Source: Phaseolus vulgaris (taxonomy: Eukaryota > Streptophyta > Magnoliopsida > Fabales > Fabaceae). Taken from it: DNA of 64,000 bases. This document shows positions 49,656 through 62,723 of the stretch, piece after piece (the first letter of the stretch is position 1; the number at the start of each line of letters is the position of its first letter). The notes below the pieces were generated by a model. The model ran no database searches. It was given only the letters and a program-made list of their open reading frames with translations, and was not told the DNA's origin. The position numbers and the translations under genes were made by a program. Location: positions 1,116,001 to 1,180,000 of the forward strand of contig NC_023753.2 of the NCBI RefSeq assembly GCF_000499845.2, in the 5' to 3' direction.

Positions 49656-51515
49656 TGTAATCCTTGTAACTGGGGTAACTGCGGCACCGTGTTGTTTCCA
49701 TCTCCATAGCAGCCCTTGCTGAGGACACTGTAAGCCATTCATCGTCTTCCCCGGTACCAACTTCACTTCAGTCTCTTGGATTCAAACAATACAAAAAAAA
49801 TTATTAGTTTATTTACAATTCACTCCATAACCATTTCTAAGTAATATTAAAAAAGTAATTTAATTATTTTTTAACCGGTGGGTCCGTACGGAGGTCTGAT
49901 ACCCGACCGTTCAAAACTATTACACACAAATAAAGGATTAATGATATTAATCAATGATAAAATGTCATGTAATACATTTTTAATGAAGATCCAAATTCTT
50001 AATTCGACCAAATAATAAATGGTCTACGATAAATAATCATATAAATAGGCACAAATTTTAAAAATCAGGTACATTATTAACTGTTGAGTGTTGAATACCA
50101 AAGTCTTACTTGAGTATCGGAATGCATTTTGTAAATAACACCGAAATTCACGGAGATGAGAAATAAAGAAACGAGAGGAGTTCAAGTAGAAGGGAGGGAA
50201 GGTAGATCGACCGAGAAGAAATATAATTAATCGTTTTCTTGATTTCAATCCCATTTGAAAATAATCTTAAAATAAAAAAGTTATTCAATTATTTTTTCTT
50301 TAATAAATAAATAAACTATTTTTTATTTATTAAAAAAATACCATATAATTTACTTATTTTTATATAATAATATAGATTAAAAAATATTTATAATAATAAA
50401 ATAAAAAAATAGTAAAAGTTTTTTTTTATCTTATCACTAGGATCTCATAATAAGTAATATTTAAGTATAAAAGACCTAACTAATACGTTTTTTATACTGT
50501 TAACTATTTAAAAATGATTAAAAATCTATATATCTTTAGCATGAGGAGATGACAATTGTTTTTATGATGACCTCATTTAGACAAATTCTTTGCATTCCAT
50601 AAAAGGTAAACAAATTTAGTATATATATATATATATTTAATTCTAGAAAAAATGCTCTAACTTTTGGTTTGGGAAAACTATTTTCTAATATAAAAATATA
50701 TTTAAAAGAAAACTTTAATATATACCAATATAAAGTAGCAGCTCAAAAGCAAAAGTAAAATCTAAATTTCTCAGCCCGAATTTCGCGTGGCCCAATAGCG
50801 GGCGTGAATGCAAATAACTAACACGTGTCAGTTGAAATGTCGAATCATTTAACTAATTATGATTATGATATGAGTCTTGTGTTTTTGAAAATTTCAAAAA
50901 CAATTTCAGTTATAAATTAAAACTAAATTTCAAATTGATTTTATTTATTTATAAAGAAAACAATGTTATGACAGTGATGTGTCAGGTTAACAGTGTAAAG
51001 TAATTTTACGTGAGCATTCCACGATTATCTATATCAACATCCATCCCCATCCATCATGATCATGATGGTGATCACCATACTAAAAATATGTAAAATTTTT
51101 AAAATTTAAAATAAATAAACATAAATATATATATATTATATAATTATAAATTATATAAATTGATAATAAATTTTTAGATATAAATATAGTTGATGATTAT
51201 CTATGTCAACATCTATCCATCATGGTTATGATGATGGTAATTATTTTTTTTTAGCATAGACAGACACTAATAAATATAACCATCAATATATTATATAATT
51301 ATAAATGATATATAATATATATCATGTATAAATATATTTTAGTTTTTTTAATAGAAAAATATATTTAGTAATTAATTTAAAAATACTTATTTTTAAATGA
51401 TAATAAAACTTTATATAATAAATTTAAATTTTTTGAAAATTAATGTTTTTTATTATATTTTTTAAATTAAACACTTTGTTAATATACATCGATTCAATTT
51501 TGATGTACACGGAAC
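49656..51515. other. Divergent intergenic region between PPR-SMR and DCAF8-like genes
   Basis: Probably holds both promoters. The segment 50832-51065 is the parent of the duplicated flank at 47319-47520. The remainder is very AT-rich, with (TA)n runs near 50621-50636 and 51127-51140. No gene recognised. Confidence 0.5.
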
Positions 51516-51671
51516 TTGAAAGATGATCATATCATAGAGAGCAAACCAAAGGAAGCCCATCCCAGTCTCTCACACACATATAGCAGTGTGTCTCTTCCCA
51601 TAACTCCTTTGTTTTGCATCCAAACCTATCTATCTATTTCTCTATATCTTGCATTCTTCTTCCTCTTCAAG

Positions 51672-51752
51672 GTATGTTCCATAATCTTCATTCATCATTC
51701 ATCATTCATCATTCTCTGTTTTCTGAACCCAATTCCTTTTCTTATTCCACAG
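51672..51752 (+). other. Candidate 5' UTR intron of the DCAF8-like gene
   Basis: The donor CAAG/GTATGTTC and acceptor TTCCACAG/GATAGG bracket an 81-bp pyrimidine-rich segment with a short TCATCAT repeat, six bases before the start codon. Inferred from splice signals only. Confidence 0.55.
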
Positions 51753-51758
51753 GATAGG

Positions 51759-54700
51759 ATGAACAAGAGGCCTATAACCGCCGTTTACAAGGCCCTTCCT
51801 GATCTCTGCCATCGAGAACTCGGCCATCTACCACCCAGAAATTTCGCTCTTCGCTTTGGCGCCTCTGAGGTTCCAACACCCTCTCTTCTCCTAACCCTCA
51901 ATTTCCATTCTTTTTCAATTATTCATCTGTTCTAGTTACTTCTTCAAATATCTGTTTGCTTCCATGGAATATTTTATATTGAAGATGAGAATGTGGTCCT
52001 TTTGTTGTTCCCGTTTTGTAATGTGTTTTTGCGTTTATAGACGACAATAATTTTTGGCTTCTCTGTTGGCATGTGAATCTGAATGTGCCTCTATCCAGAA
52101 GCTCAAAGCTCTACCCTGATTGTTAATTAATATGCTGTTCTGTGTTTTATAGGATCTTGTCCTTCGACTTGATGTGCTCAGGAAACTGCAAAAGCACAGG
52201 GGTTGTGTCAACACTGTTAGCTTCAACACTGATGGGGACGTTCTGGTGTCCGGTTCTGACGATTGGAGGGTTATTCTGTGGGACTGGCAAACTGGCTCTA
52301 TCAAACACTCCTTCCATTCTGGTCACAGTAACAATGTTTTCCAGGCCAAGATCATGCCTCACTCTGAGGATCGAAGCATTGTCACCTGTGCTGCTGATGG
52401 ACAGGTATCTCTCCTTTCTGTCTGTTCCTCCCCTTTGTGATAAGGATTAGTTTTTGTGTGTGAGCATACCTTGCAGATTTTCCTTTCATATCCGTGGGGT
52501 GATCATGTCTATTCCAATTTTTTGTGTATTACTAACAATGTCATAATTGAGAAAATATGGTATCGGTTACTGGTTCTATCTTGTGCACATATTTTATCTT
52601 GGGGATGAAAAAAATGTAATATGGTTTCTGGTGGTACTGGTAACTGCTTCTACAGTACTGATTTTACTGTTGTAGTACGTTATGAATGTGCAGGAATCTT
52701 CTTAGATTGTTTTACTAAGATAAGGGTGTTTTCCTTGCGAACTCTCAATTATAGGTTAGACATGCTCAAATTCTTGAAAATGGAGGAGTGGACACTAAGT
52801 TTCTGGCCAAGCATCAAGGAAGGGCTCATAAATTGGCTATCGAACCTGGCAGCCCTCATATATTTTATACCTGTGGTGAAGATGGATTAGTACAGCATGT
52901 GAGTGATTGATTCTTTCCCACTTTTAACTCTTTATTGTTTATTCTTTAGTAATCTCACTATGTGTTTTGACAGTTTGATCTCAGAATTGGGGTCGCAACA
53001 GAACTTTTTACATGCCAGCCAATCAAGGATAGACGGAACTATATGCCGGTCATCCATCTTAATGCTATTGCAATTGATCCAAGGAACCCAAATCTCTTTG
53101 CCGTTGCTGGGTCTGATGAATATACTAGACTTTATGATATTCGCAAGTATAAATGGGATGGATCTACTGATTTTGGTCAACCAACCGACTTCTTTTGTCC
53201 TCCTCACTTGATTGGTGACGACCGGGTTGGAATAACAGGCTTGGCCTTTTCTGAACAAAGAGAGCTGCTTGTGTCATACAATGATGAGTTTATTTACCTT
53301 TTCACCCAAGATATGGGTTTGGGACCCAACCCTGATTTTGGGTCCCCTAAATCTATGAACTCTGATGCAGGTGAACTTGGATCTGCGCTGTCTCCATCCA
53401 ACGTGGATGGTGATGAAAAAATCATCCCGCAAGTTTTTAAGGGACACAGGAATTGTGAGACAGTTAAGGGTGTCAACTTTTTTGGACCCAAGTGTGAGTA
53501 TGTGGTGAGTGGGTCAGACTGTGGTCGGATTTTCGTATGGAAAAAGAAAGGTGGTCAGCTTATTCGTGTCATGGAAGCAGATAAGCATGTTGTGAATTGC
53601 ATTGAGTCTCATCCTCATTCAATGGTTCTTGCAAGCAGTGGTATTGAGCATGACATCAAAATATGGACTCCAAAGGCCCTTGAGAAAGCTACTCTGCCCA
53701 AAATTATTGAGCAGGTATGAATTTTGTCTTAAGAAGTAAATTATTGCAACTCAGAACTTAGGACAGGATGATATTATTATATGTGGATGATGCCCTTGAT
53801 GTGCAGGAGACGTTAGTTTTGTGTATAAATCTCTGACTGGAAGTTTCTATTAAAACATCATATATATAAAATATTTTATAATGTACTATAATATATTATC
53901 TTAAGAAGAAACCAAGTACATAATGTGAAGATATTATCCAAAGCTTTTCTGCCCCCTGGCTGTCCCTCAATCTCAGTTGGTTCAAGAGCCAAACTGATGT
54001 TGTACTGTTACCCTAGGCATAACTTTGAAAATTCTAGATTCTCATCCACCCATCACTATTAATGAAGGATCCTTTGTGAGTTATATCAGACTTTATTGTT
54101 TTGATCATGGTTGTCACAATTGTATGAATAACAATTCGATTTTTAGAGTAGTTGTGATTCTAAAATACAGCGATGCGGATTTTTAAATTGCTTGAATCAC
54201 AGAAAAATTGCATACTTTGACTGGTTTGAACCAATCGGAATATGCATTAATTTAAGTTGACATTTCTTGTAAACTCCCAAGTACTTGAGAAACTTACCTT
54301 GTTGAAAAAGAACCAAACACTTGCATACTTTACAGAGCATTCCAAATTGCTCCAAGTGAAACTTAAGAATAATATCTTGAAGTCTCTATCAAAACATTGA
54401 AGTCCCTAACACTGCCCTTGAGAGATGATGTCTTACAAGTCCCTATCTACGACATTTACTACTGGAGAATGAGATTCTCTGATGACATACGAAATCACCT
54501 TCTGTTCCTCCATTTCCTTCAGCAAATCCTCATTCTCTTCCACCTTCCTAGTTTCAATGATTTTTTAGTCTATTTTTGACACCCTCTCCTCAACTTTCTT
54601 GTCCTCAACAATGGTGTATTCAATTCTCCCATTGGTAGAAACCTTAGGCTTCCACAGGATCACTGTGTTGCCGTGACTTTGTAGCATGGCTGCAAAGTCA

Positions 54701-57421
54701 ATACTGCTTGTGTTACCGCATAACTGTGACCCTTAATAATACTTGGTTTATGCTTTTTTATTTTATTCCTAGTTTTATGTAATAGATGGTGATTAGAAAA
54801 TTGAGTTCACGTGCATTGGGCATGCCCAAGCTGAGGTGTCTAAAGTTTGTTAGAAATTGCTTTATGTTGTTTGGAAATTGTAACCATCTTGAGCATTTAT
54901 TGCAGTCAATTGGCCAATGAAATCAGCATATCATCATTTCAGTAAAATTCTATCTTATATGATTATTCTCTGCACAAAATTATTCTGCTCTTTTCAACGG
55001 AATCCATTATGAACATTGGGGTCCCTGTTCTGAGCTAGGATTATTCTCGGGTTACTCCTTGAATATCGAAAAGTCCCTGCTTGCATGGGTCTCTTTTCGA
55101 ACTCAAAACTCATGCCTTCTTTCTTCATGAACAGCTGCAGCATCTTTTCAATCTGTTTGATTCCCTTTAATGTGATTATTAGTTACACTTTTTTTTGGGA
55201 TTAATGCTAAAGTCCATCATGATCTCTGCTTGCTTCTGGTTTTGTTTCTTGTATTTTCATCAATAGATTAAACTTTCTCTTTAGCCTTGATAGCTCATCG
55301 GGCCTTTCTGTCAAGAATTTTGTGGAATTGTCCAATGCTTCTCCCTAAAATGTTGATTTGGGGTTTAGTTAATCCAATTGAATCCATCTGGCACGTTGGA
55401 CTAAGTTTTTGGGAATCCAAATTAAAAAGTAGAAGAAACCAAAGTAAGACGATATTTCTTGCTTCCAAAAGAACATAAAATGAGAGATAATTCCCCTTCA
55501 AGGGTTTCCCCTTCACATCCTTTCTCAAAGAGTAAAGCTCAATTATGAAGTGGTACAGGATAGAATGCCTCTTTGCTTGCATCCTACTCCTATTTATTTT
55601 CCTCTCAAATCCCCTTTGTCTGACTAACCCTTCTACTAACTAACGTGCTGACAACTAACAAACCTGGTTTCGTTTAAGTTGTGGCAACATTTCAAGTTTC
55701 CTTGATTTTCCTTTTTGGGTCAAAAACAGCATGCCCCAAATACCCAAAAGACAGAGTCTAGCTTTCATGCAAAGACCAGTAAAAGCCCATAAATAACAAC
55801 ACAGAAGTACACTACATGGAAAGTAGACCATGTTAGACTCTAGAGTTTGAACACACAAAGTGGCAGATTTTATTGAAAGAATTGTGGAATTATTCCTGAA
55901 TTTGTAGTCCAGAACAATATCACAGGCTTAATCCCTGTCAAAGAGTCTCCTTCGGTAAAAAAACTTGAAAAAAATTAAAATAACAGACCATGAATCAGAA
56001 ATCTGTCAAACATCCTATTTAGGAAATACACACATATCTGCCTTGCAGTTTATCACATAAGTGATATAATTTATAAGCATTCTAGGGTTACTCAATAAAC
56101 ATAACTGCGACAACATGACACATAACTTTCCAATATGAACTAGTAAATTTTGTTGAGAACCAGCGTGAACAGTAATGCAGGAAACCCATGAATCGGTACT
56201 GGATTACATGGTTGGGTCATTTCATATTTGGATGATTTGGCAAGCTTATATGCTGCTACATCGTTTTAAGGCTGTATGATTTGTCAGGAAAATGGGTAAA
56301 ACTGGTGTAAGTTAGAGGCTTGAACACGCTGCCATAAGGGAGTTTTGGGTGGATGCCCATTGCTCAACTGGGTGCGTGTTGTGTATTCAAAACATGTTAA
56401 ATAATTTATTCGTTAGTGATTTTATGAAAGAACATGGTATACATTTAAAGATTCATGTTCTTAAAATATTTACATGGATTAAAGAGCTTGTAATAAAATA
56501 TAATTTTTTGTATGCTTGTTTAGAAAAGTCATTGGTCCAAGTTGAATTAGACTCATCTCCTTGAGGAAGATTCTAGGTTCGAGCCTCGTCAATAAATGTG
56601 GTGGTCAATTAGGTTTTTTGGTGGAAATTAGTCATCGGTTGAGAAATAAACTATCTATCCTAAAGTAACTTCTAATAAAAGCTAAAATTTCATATGCTTG
56701 TCTAGGAAAGTCCTAGGATTATGTGATTAACACTGGTACTGGTCTGTTATTATTTGAAAATCAGAGAAAGCATAATATTTTTGTTGCATCTACTGTTTAA
56801 GCAGCAGAGGAACTAATTTCTCTGCTGGTACTTCTTTGAAGAAGGTTCACGTGTTTGATCGTGTTAATTGGTTTACAATTGGTGGTGGTGGCTATGACGA
56901 AGATGAGGATATTTTGTTTGATGATGAGTATGATGTTGAGATGTTTGAGAGTGACGATGATGAAGATGACGACGACGAAAAGGAGGATGATAATGGTGAT
57001 GATTGTGATGAAGACGATTATAGTGATTATATAGATGATTATGATGATGATGAGAACAATAATGTTGATGATGATAATAAAGATGATGATGATGATAATA
57101 AAGATGACAATGACAACGATGATAATTTTGGTGGTGGTTGTAATGCAAATTGAATTTTGTGTACTACAGAAACCAAGGGCTAGGGGCTGGATGTACCGGA
57201 TTGCATCTCCTGAAGACCTGATGTTGCAACTGTTGTCACTTCCAAGACGAAGGCTTAGGACAGAAAACAATGGAGAAAACTCAACTACAGATCAAGACCT
57301 TCTACAGTTGTTACTCACATTCAATGCTAATAGTGACAGTTCTAATGATGATGATGATGATAATGATGATGATGATGATGATGATGGTGATACAACCAGT
57401 CACCATGACTTGTTCTGTTAG
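51759..57421 (+). CDS. DCAF8-like WD40-repeat protein (DDB1-CUL4 associated factor)
   Basis: Five in-phase exons: 51759-51869, 52153-52404, 52755-52898, 52974-53714 and 57170-57421, giving 499 residues, matching the roughly 500 of the plant family (Arabidopsis At4g35140/At4g38480 from memory). WD40 blades include SGSDDWRVILWDWQTG, FYTCGEDGLVQHFDLR, EYTRLYDIRKY (a WDxR-type DDB1-docking motif), SGSDCGRIFVWKKKGG and SSGIEHDIKIWTPKA. The last exon encodes ARGWMYRIASPEDLMLQLLS, a plant-specific tail, then an Asp run. The likely role is a substrate receptor for CUL4-DDB1 E3 ligase, by homology. The last intron is 3.46 kb and carries repeats, including a GAT tract just before the final exon. Its length makes intron 4 the only join needing transcript proof. 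Confidence 0.92.
55380..55660 (-). mobile_element. Possible LTR fragment in the DCAF8-like last intron
   Basis: Read on the minus strand, the segment starts TGTTAGTTGTCAGCACGTTA and continues with TAAATAGGAGTAGG and ATTCTATCCTGTACCACTTC. These resemble U3/R promoter sequences of legume copia LTRs. The other end and a target duplication were not found. Confidence 0.4.
56880..57135 (+). repeat. GAT/GAC trinucleotide-rich tract at the end of the DCAF8-like last intron
   Basis: About 250 bp made largely of GAT, GAC, GAA and AAT triplets. It leaves all three plus-strand frames largely free of stops. One frame (56836-57153) reads as an Asp/Glu-rich 105-residue peptide with FDRVNWFTIGGGGYDEDEDI at its start; it closes with TGA 17 bases before the final exon begins. 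The same triplet recurs inside that exon (57344-57393). Confidence 0.8.
57344..57393 (+). repeat. GAT microsatellite encoding a poly-Asp run in the DCAF8-like C-terminus
   Basis: In-frame (GAT)n with single interruptions encodes an Asp tract (DDDDDNDDDDDDDG) about ten residues before the stop. Length variation here would change only the number of Asp residues. Confidence 0.85.
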
Positions 57422-57750
57422 TTTAGAGCTACATATAGGTCAAAACTTGGCCATTTTAGCAAATTGTAAATAACATAGGATTAACAGTAACTCTTCACTG
57501 GAATATTGCGACTGTCTAAACAATATTCTACGTACAATTGCCCTCAAAATTTATTTTTTTGCCATTTTTTTAATGAGTTCTTTCTGCTTGTTCTGCTCAT
57601 AGATTTTATTTATTTGTGATTTGTGACTTGTATTTTTATTCCGTTTATCTAGTTATTTGCAGATGATGGGAATGATGAGTTGCATAGCATGCTGAATTGT
57701 ATAACACGACTTAATAAGATTACAAAATAATTTTGTAAGAAGCTATCTAA
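57422..57750. other. 3' flank of the DCAF8-like gene
   Basis: Presumed 3' UTR and flank; nothing else was recognised. Confidence 0.5.
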
Positions 57751-57955
57751 CTCATAATGACACACGGACATTGATATGACATAAACATAGATATACGTAT
57801 AATTTATAAAATGTAGGACACGGAAATACAAATCTATATATTATAAATTATATATATTGACAATAAATATTTATGTGCATAATGTGTCTTACGAGTGTCC
57901 GTATATGATACGTGTGTCTGACACGGCCACATCATTTAAGAGGAATGTTCGACTT
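57751..57955 (-). repeat. Dispersed repeat family, copy E (inverted, internally deleted)
   Basis: Reading the minus strand gives CGAACATTCCTCTTAAATGA, then GTGTCAGACACACGTATC, a short AT-rich middle, and GTCCGTGTGTCATTATGAG. Both ends of the family are present, but most of the interior seen in copy A is missing. Confidence 0.65.
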
Positions 57956-59355
57956 CACGAATAAAAAAAATTTGATTGAATAATTTAATCTTTTGTTAAA
58001 TATCAATACTTTTATAGGATAAATATAATAATTCAACGTTTACATATTTCCAATCCTAAATAAATCAAACATAGACTCTAGTTAGCATAATTTGTAAACA
58101 TCTAGACTCAATTTAAAATCTTACAATTTTTATTCTCTTAAAATTACATTACATGGGAAAGTTTTATGAAAATTTTATAAAGGTTCATTGGAACATTTTA
58201 GAAATAATTATTGTTTTTTAACTCGTCTAAAATTTTATGAAAAATATTCCATGTAATCCAATAAATTCATATACCTACCAGGGTACCAATAAATTACCTT
58301 TTAAAGCTTTTATGTAATTGCAAATTGATTCTTGAGGAAACCCCAAATAGAGACATTCGTTAAGAAGATTATTATATAAAACAAAAAATTAATCACTATT
58401 TATTTTAATATATTTACAATCTCTCATGTTTGTATATTTATCATATTTGCTGTCGAATGTTTTTATTAAAGACTAAGATTATTCATTTTACTATTTGAAG
58501 TGTTTTATAATCGGAAGAATAAATTAACATGTGGTAATTTATGGTTTTGATGAAAGTTTATAAGGACTTTAATGAAAATATTAAATGTATCTCTTAAAAC
58601 ACACATCAAATTCATAATTCTTGTAAGATTACATATTCAAGTCTCAAATATATAATGTGAAAAGATAATAAAATAATTATACACTAATAAATAATAATTT
58701 TTATATTTATATATAATTCAAACCAGTATATTACTTATCAGGTAATAATAAAAATATTGAATGTGATTGGAGGATAATTAATGTACTCTTATATATCTAT
58801 CTAATATTATTTATAAATTTGATTAAAAAAACAAATTTCCTATTTATCACTCGTTGTGATTTACTTGGAGGTCATAGACCATGTTAATATTTTTCATATT
58901 GTTAGATAAGATATTTTTTTACACAAATTATTTAAAAATTATATTTATAGTGATTATTAATTAAAAATATAAAAATCTGTTCATTTATAGTATACAAAAT
59001 TCAATATTTTTCCATATAACTAGATTACATTTTTATTCCTATTCTGGAGATTCTTTCAATAAACTAAATTAGTATTTTATGTTTAATTAATTATATAATT
59101 TAAAAAAAAAATTCTATTAATTAAACTATATTAAGAATTTTAAGCTGGTATGAAAAGTAATAAAAGTAAAATTTAATTGACTAAAATGAAGTGTGACTCC
59201 ACCCTGTGATATTTTATATATAGTAATATTATTTTGTGGTGTGAACATATTTTGTGGTATTTAGAAATAAAATAAAAAGCTGAGAGAAGGAATTGGATTC
59301 TTGGTTTTGTTTAGTTTTAGATTGTTCTGTCTGAGAAGACAACACAATTTGATCC
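57956..59355. other. AT-rich intergenic sequence and promoter of the DNL-type gene
   Basis: No gene or element recognised over 1.4 kb of AT-rich sequence. The last 150 bp should include the leader and promoter of the next gene. Near 59213 there is a TATATATAG-like box about 140 bp before its ATG. Confidence 0.45.
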
Positions 59356-61461
59356 ATGATGATGATGGAAACGTTGGCCACATCTTCTTCTGCAGCTCTT
59401 TCATCTTCTTCTTCTCCCTTTTCGATTTTCCCTTCAACAAGAACCTTGCTTTCTCCTCCCAAGACTCTCCAATTTCGTTTACCCTCCAAGCGTGCGTATT
59501 CTATTCTATTATTTCGCTTACCCTTTTGTTTTTTCTGCGTGATTTTTCTTCAATTTTGTGTTTTGTTTCAGGTGATGATGCTCGCGATTCAGACACAGAG
59601 AACAACACCTTTCCGATTATCAGTGATCGCTGCCTCTCCCTTTCCCCTCTGTCCAAAGTACGTTTTTTCCTTTCCCAAAATTTCAACTTTAATCAATTTC
59701 TGTGCAAAACTTTTCCTGAATTTTAATGGGTCAATTGCATTAATTTTAATGGATGAGAAAAAAAACTGCTATCCCTTTTGGGCAAAAAGAAAAAAAATTT
59801 AACTGGGTTATTCATTTCCTCAATGCATTTCTGTGCCTAACATAGGTGAAATTTCAAAGGGTCGGTGTGAAATAGTTGCAATGAATAAAAATAAAATTGT
59901 TGTCATGGAAATTTTTAACCTTGTTGTTCCTTTCCCAAAATCTGAATTTGCATCGGTACCTGAAAGGGTCAGGTGTTGTGCTTGCATCAGATGCAATAAA
60001 GGATAAAAATTTGTGTTTTTTTGGTGACGAAAGTTGTTAAATTCTGATAATAATTTGTGGGGTCAGGATGCTGCGATGGGACTGGTGCTGAGTGCTGCGG
60101 TGGGTAGAGGATGGACCACAGGTTCTGGGATGGAAGGTCCCTCTGTTCCTGCAGTTGGTAGGGATAATGAATCGGGGAACATTTCCACTTTCCCATGGTC
60201 TCTCTTCACAAAATCCCCTAGGAGAAGGATGCTGGTGGCTTTTACTTGTACCATCTGTGGCCAGAGAACTACACGGGCTATTAATCCCCATGCTTACACT
60301 GATGGCACTGTCTTTGTGCAGGTAACATTCTGCTTTTGTTAACCTTAACGCTTGATTCATCGTGTGTGTGTGTCTCGCTTCGACACACGTGAGCATTGGA
60401 GGAAAGGCATCGGCTCATTCGCGTGGCTTCTCCCTCAACACCATCCTTGCGGGCGGTGTTGGGGAGTAGAAACACGGATGATAGGGGTTGAAACTCTGGT
60501 GCGGTGACCACCTTGATGTTTCCATTTCCATTTGTTCTTTTCCATTTGCTCACTTATCATCATCACATGTCTCAGTGATTTTCTTGAACTGAAGTTGGAG
60601 CCAAATCATAAACTAATAGCATTTTGCAAAACCGAATTGATTCAAAGGTCTATAAAAAAAACTTTTGGTTGAACTGTTATGTGTCTGTAAATGAAATGAA
60701 TGCTTCTCATCATATGTATAAAAATAAAACCATTTATTGACATGTTTGTCATGCCGTTAGCTGGGGCATGCCATACATCACCTAAAGATAAGTAGGTACT
60801 TGCACAACACTTCAATCATTTTTCAATTTTAGAACATTGAACTGGCTCATTTGTCTGGTTCAATGGTTCTAAAGCTGGTTTTAAATTAATGCTTTACGTG
60901 GCTTGATCAAACTGGTTTTCTTAGTTTCTTTTCTTCTTTGTAATTCTTTTGTTCTGCCTCTCCGCATGGAAGGCTAAATCTTTTTGGTTGTTTCCTTTGT
61001 AATTCCCTATTGAGGTCAAACTGGTTGATGTCTTCTTCATGGTAGAACCAGTCAGACTAATTGGTGCAGTCTGCTTTTTGAAAAACTGGTTTTTATTTAT
61101 TCTGGGGGAAAGAGACTTGTTAGTTTAATACTAAAAGGTTGATAATGTTATAACTTTATATATATTTTGATACATAGATTTATTTCATCAATTAACATAT
61201 GTGTATATGATTTTTATAACATACTGTTGCATAATTATCTAACTCTAAAACCTGAAAGCAAGATTGATCTTGACCATTTGTCATTGTTGCCAGTGCTGTG
61301 GATGCAATGCGTATCATAAGCTGGTGGATCACTTGAACTTGTTTCAGGAGACAAATTGCTACCTGAATTCAAGTTTTAAGTATAAAGGAGAAGGATGGGA
61401 TGATCTTAAGTTTAGGTACATGGATGATAACGATGACGAAGACACATTTCCCATTTCATAA
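59356..61461 (+). CDS. DNL/Zim17-type zinc-ribbon protein (Hsp70 escort), probably plastidic
   Basis: Four exons: 59356-59491, 59572-59657, 60067-60321 and 61294-61461, in phase, giving 214 residues. The N-terminus is rich in Ser, Thr and Pro with few acidic residues (SSSSSPFSIFPSTRTLLSPP), a typical chloroplast transit peptide. The zinc ribbon is C135-x2-C138 (FTCTICGQRTTRAI) and C160-x2-C163 (QCCGCNAYHKLVDHLNLF), including the Asp-His pair that is conserved in the Zim17/HEP family. The acidic tail DDNDDEDTFPIS ends the protein. Relatives keep mitochondrial or plastid Hsp70 soluble and active. The organelle is inferred from the presequence and from similarity to Arabidopsis ZR proteins (At5g27280 from memory). 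Four ATG codons stand in a row at the start; the first is used here. Confidence 0.9.
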
Positions 61462-62723
61462 TTGAATTGTCATATGTAGCATATACTTTCTGCTTGATCC
61501 TATCCAAGTTCAGTTTGGATGTCTTGTATATTCTCTAGGCTTTCACGCTTTATAGTAAAATTTGTACGAGACTCGTACTGTAACATGTTTATGTATAGCT
61601 GTGAACTCATTTGTATGATTATCAATTTGATAATGTACAAGACATTACATAAGTTTTTCCTTTGTTTCTCTACCTTCTGTGAAATCGTTAGGATGTTTTT
61701 TTTCCCTTTGATTTTCGGCCATTGCTTGCTAGGGTGTCTCTGACAGTTCAGCCATGCCATTATTGTTTATCCTCCACCATAGTTTTTATTTCCTTTATGA
61801 GATTTTATAGAGGTGATGATGGTAGTAGTAACAATATGATTACACATTTGTGAATGTTTGCTGCTGTAGAGGCATATATCCATACCTGCAGGGCCAACCT
61901 ATGGCACTCTTGCTTTATTAGACTGAGTTTTTCATTGGTTAATCTCTTTTCTGTACAACCATTATCGTTTCAGATTCATGCACTCAAACTTAATAATTAA
62001 AGTCAATCGTTGCATTACTTGGCTCTAATTCAAATGCTTAGTTTTTTTTTATCAGCAAAGAAGTAAATGAATTAAAAAGGATGACACTGTCCCAACCCAT
62101 ATACAAATATCTTCCTCACTTTTAAATACAAAAAACAACACAAACCAACTTGCATAATTAGCATTGTTACTATGACAGACTACAACATAATCATTGTTGC
62201 ATTTAAATACCCTTAAACAAAAATGCTGAAAAGAAAAAATACAGAACAAGAGAGAAAAAAGCTGCATAAACTCAAATGCTTCATTCACAGGATAAAAATT
62301 ACAAAGTTCCTGACTACTACTACCCGGTGGAAACTTTGGAAAAAATATATACTAGCTAGAAAGAAATGTAAGCTAAATAGTGCTAAGGCTTAAGGATGTT
62401 TGCATACAATGGTCAACATTGCAAAGATAGAATGACTAAGCAGTAAATGATGAGACCCTACTGTTCATAAATATATGCCACATTTCCTCTTAATAATTCC
62501 AAGAAATCTGTGGTTCTTCTCTTGGTTCATCGGATTAATATTTTTCAGAACCAACATCTTTTTTGCATTTTGCTATTTACTGTTTTATATGTCCAATTCC
62601 TTCTGCCATCTTTCTAATCTATGGTCTGATGAGTAGCTATGGACAACAATTTTCTCGAGGCAAAATGAAGCAGTAAGGGATAATAATGCTTATTGCTCGA
62701 TCGAGAGCATAGTAGTCTCCACC
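61462..62723. other. Convergent intergenic region between the DNL and MFS genes
   Basis: Contains the 3' UTRs of both genes. A T-run near 62042-62050 followed by ATCAGCAAAGAAGTAAATGA resembles the T-run and ATCAACAAGAAAAAATAAAT near 63685-63710, perhaps two relics of one poly(A)-tailed retroposon on the minus strand. Nothing else was recognised. Confidence 0.45.

Noticed and set aside
56797..57270. Ile/Val-rich 157-residue minus-strand frame resembling a membrane protein
   Set aside because: It is the reverse of the GAT tract (ATC/ATT codons). The apparent membrane character is a repeat artefact.
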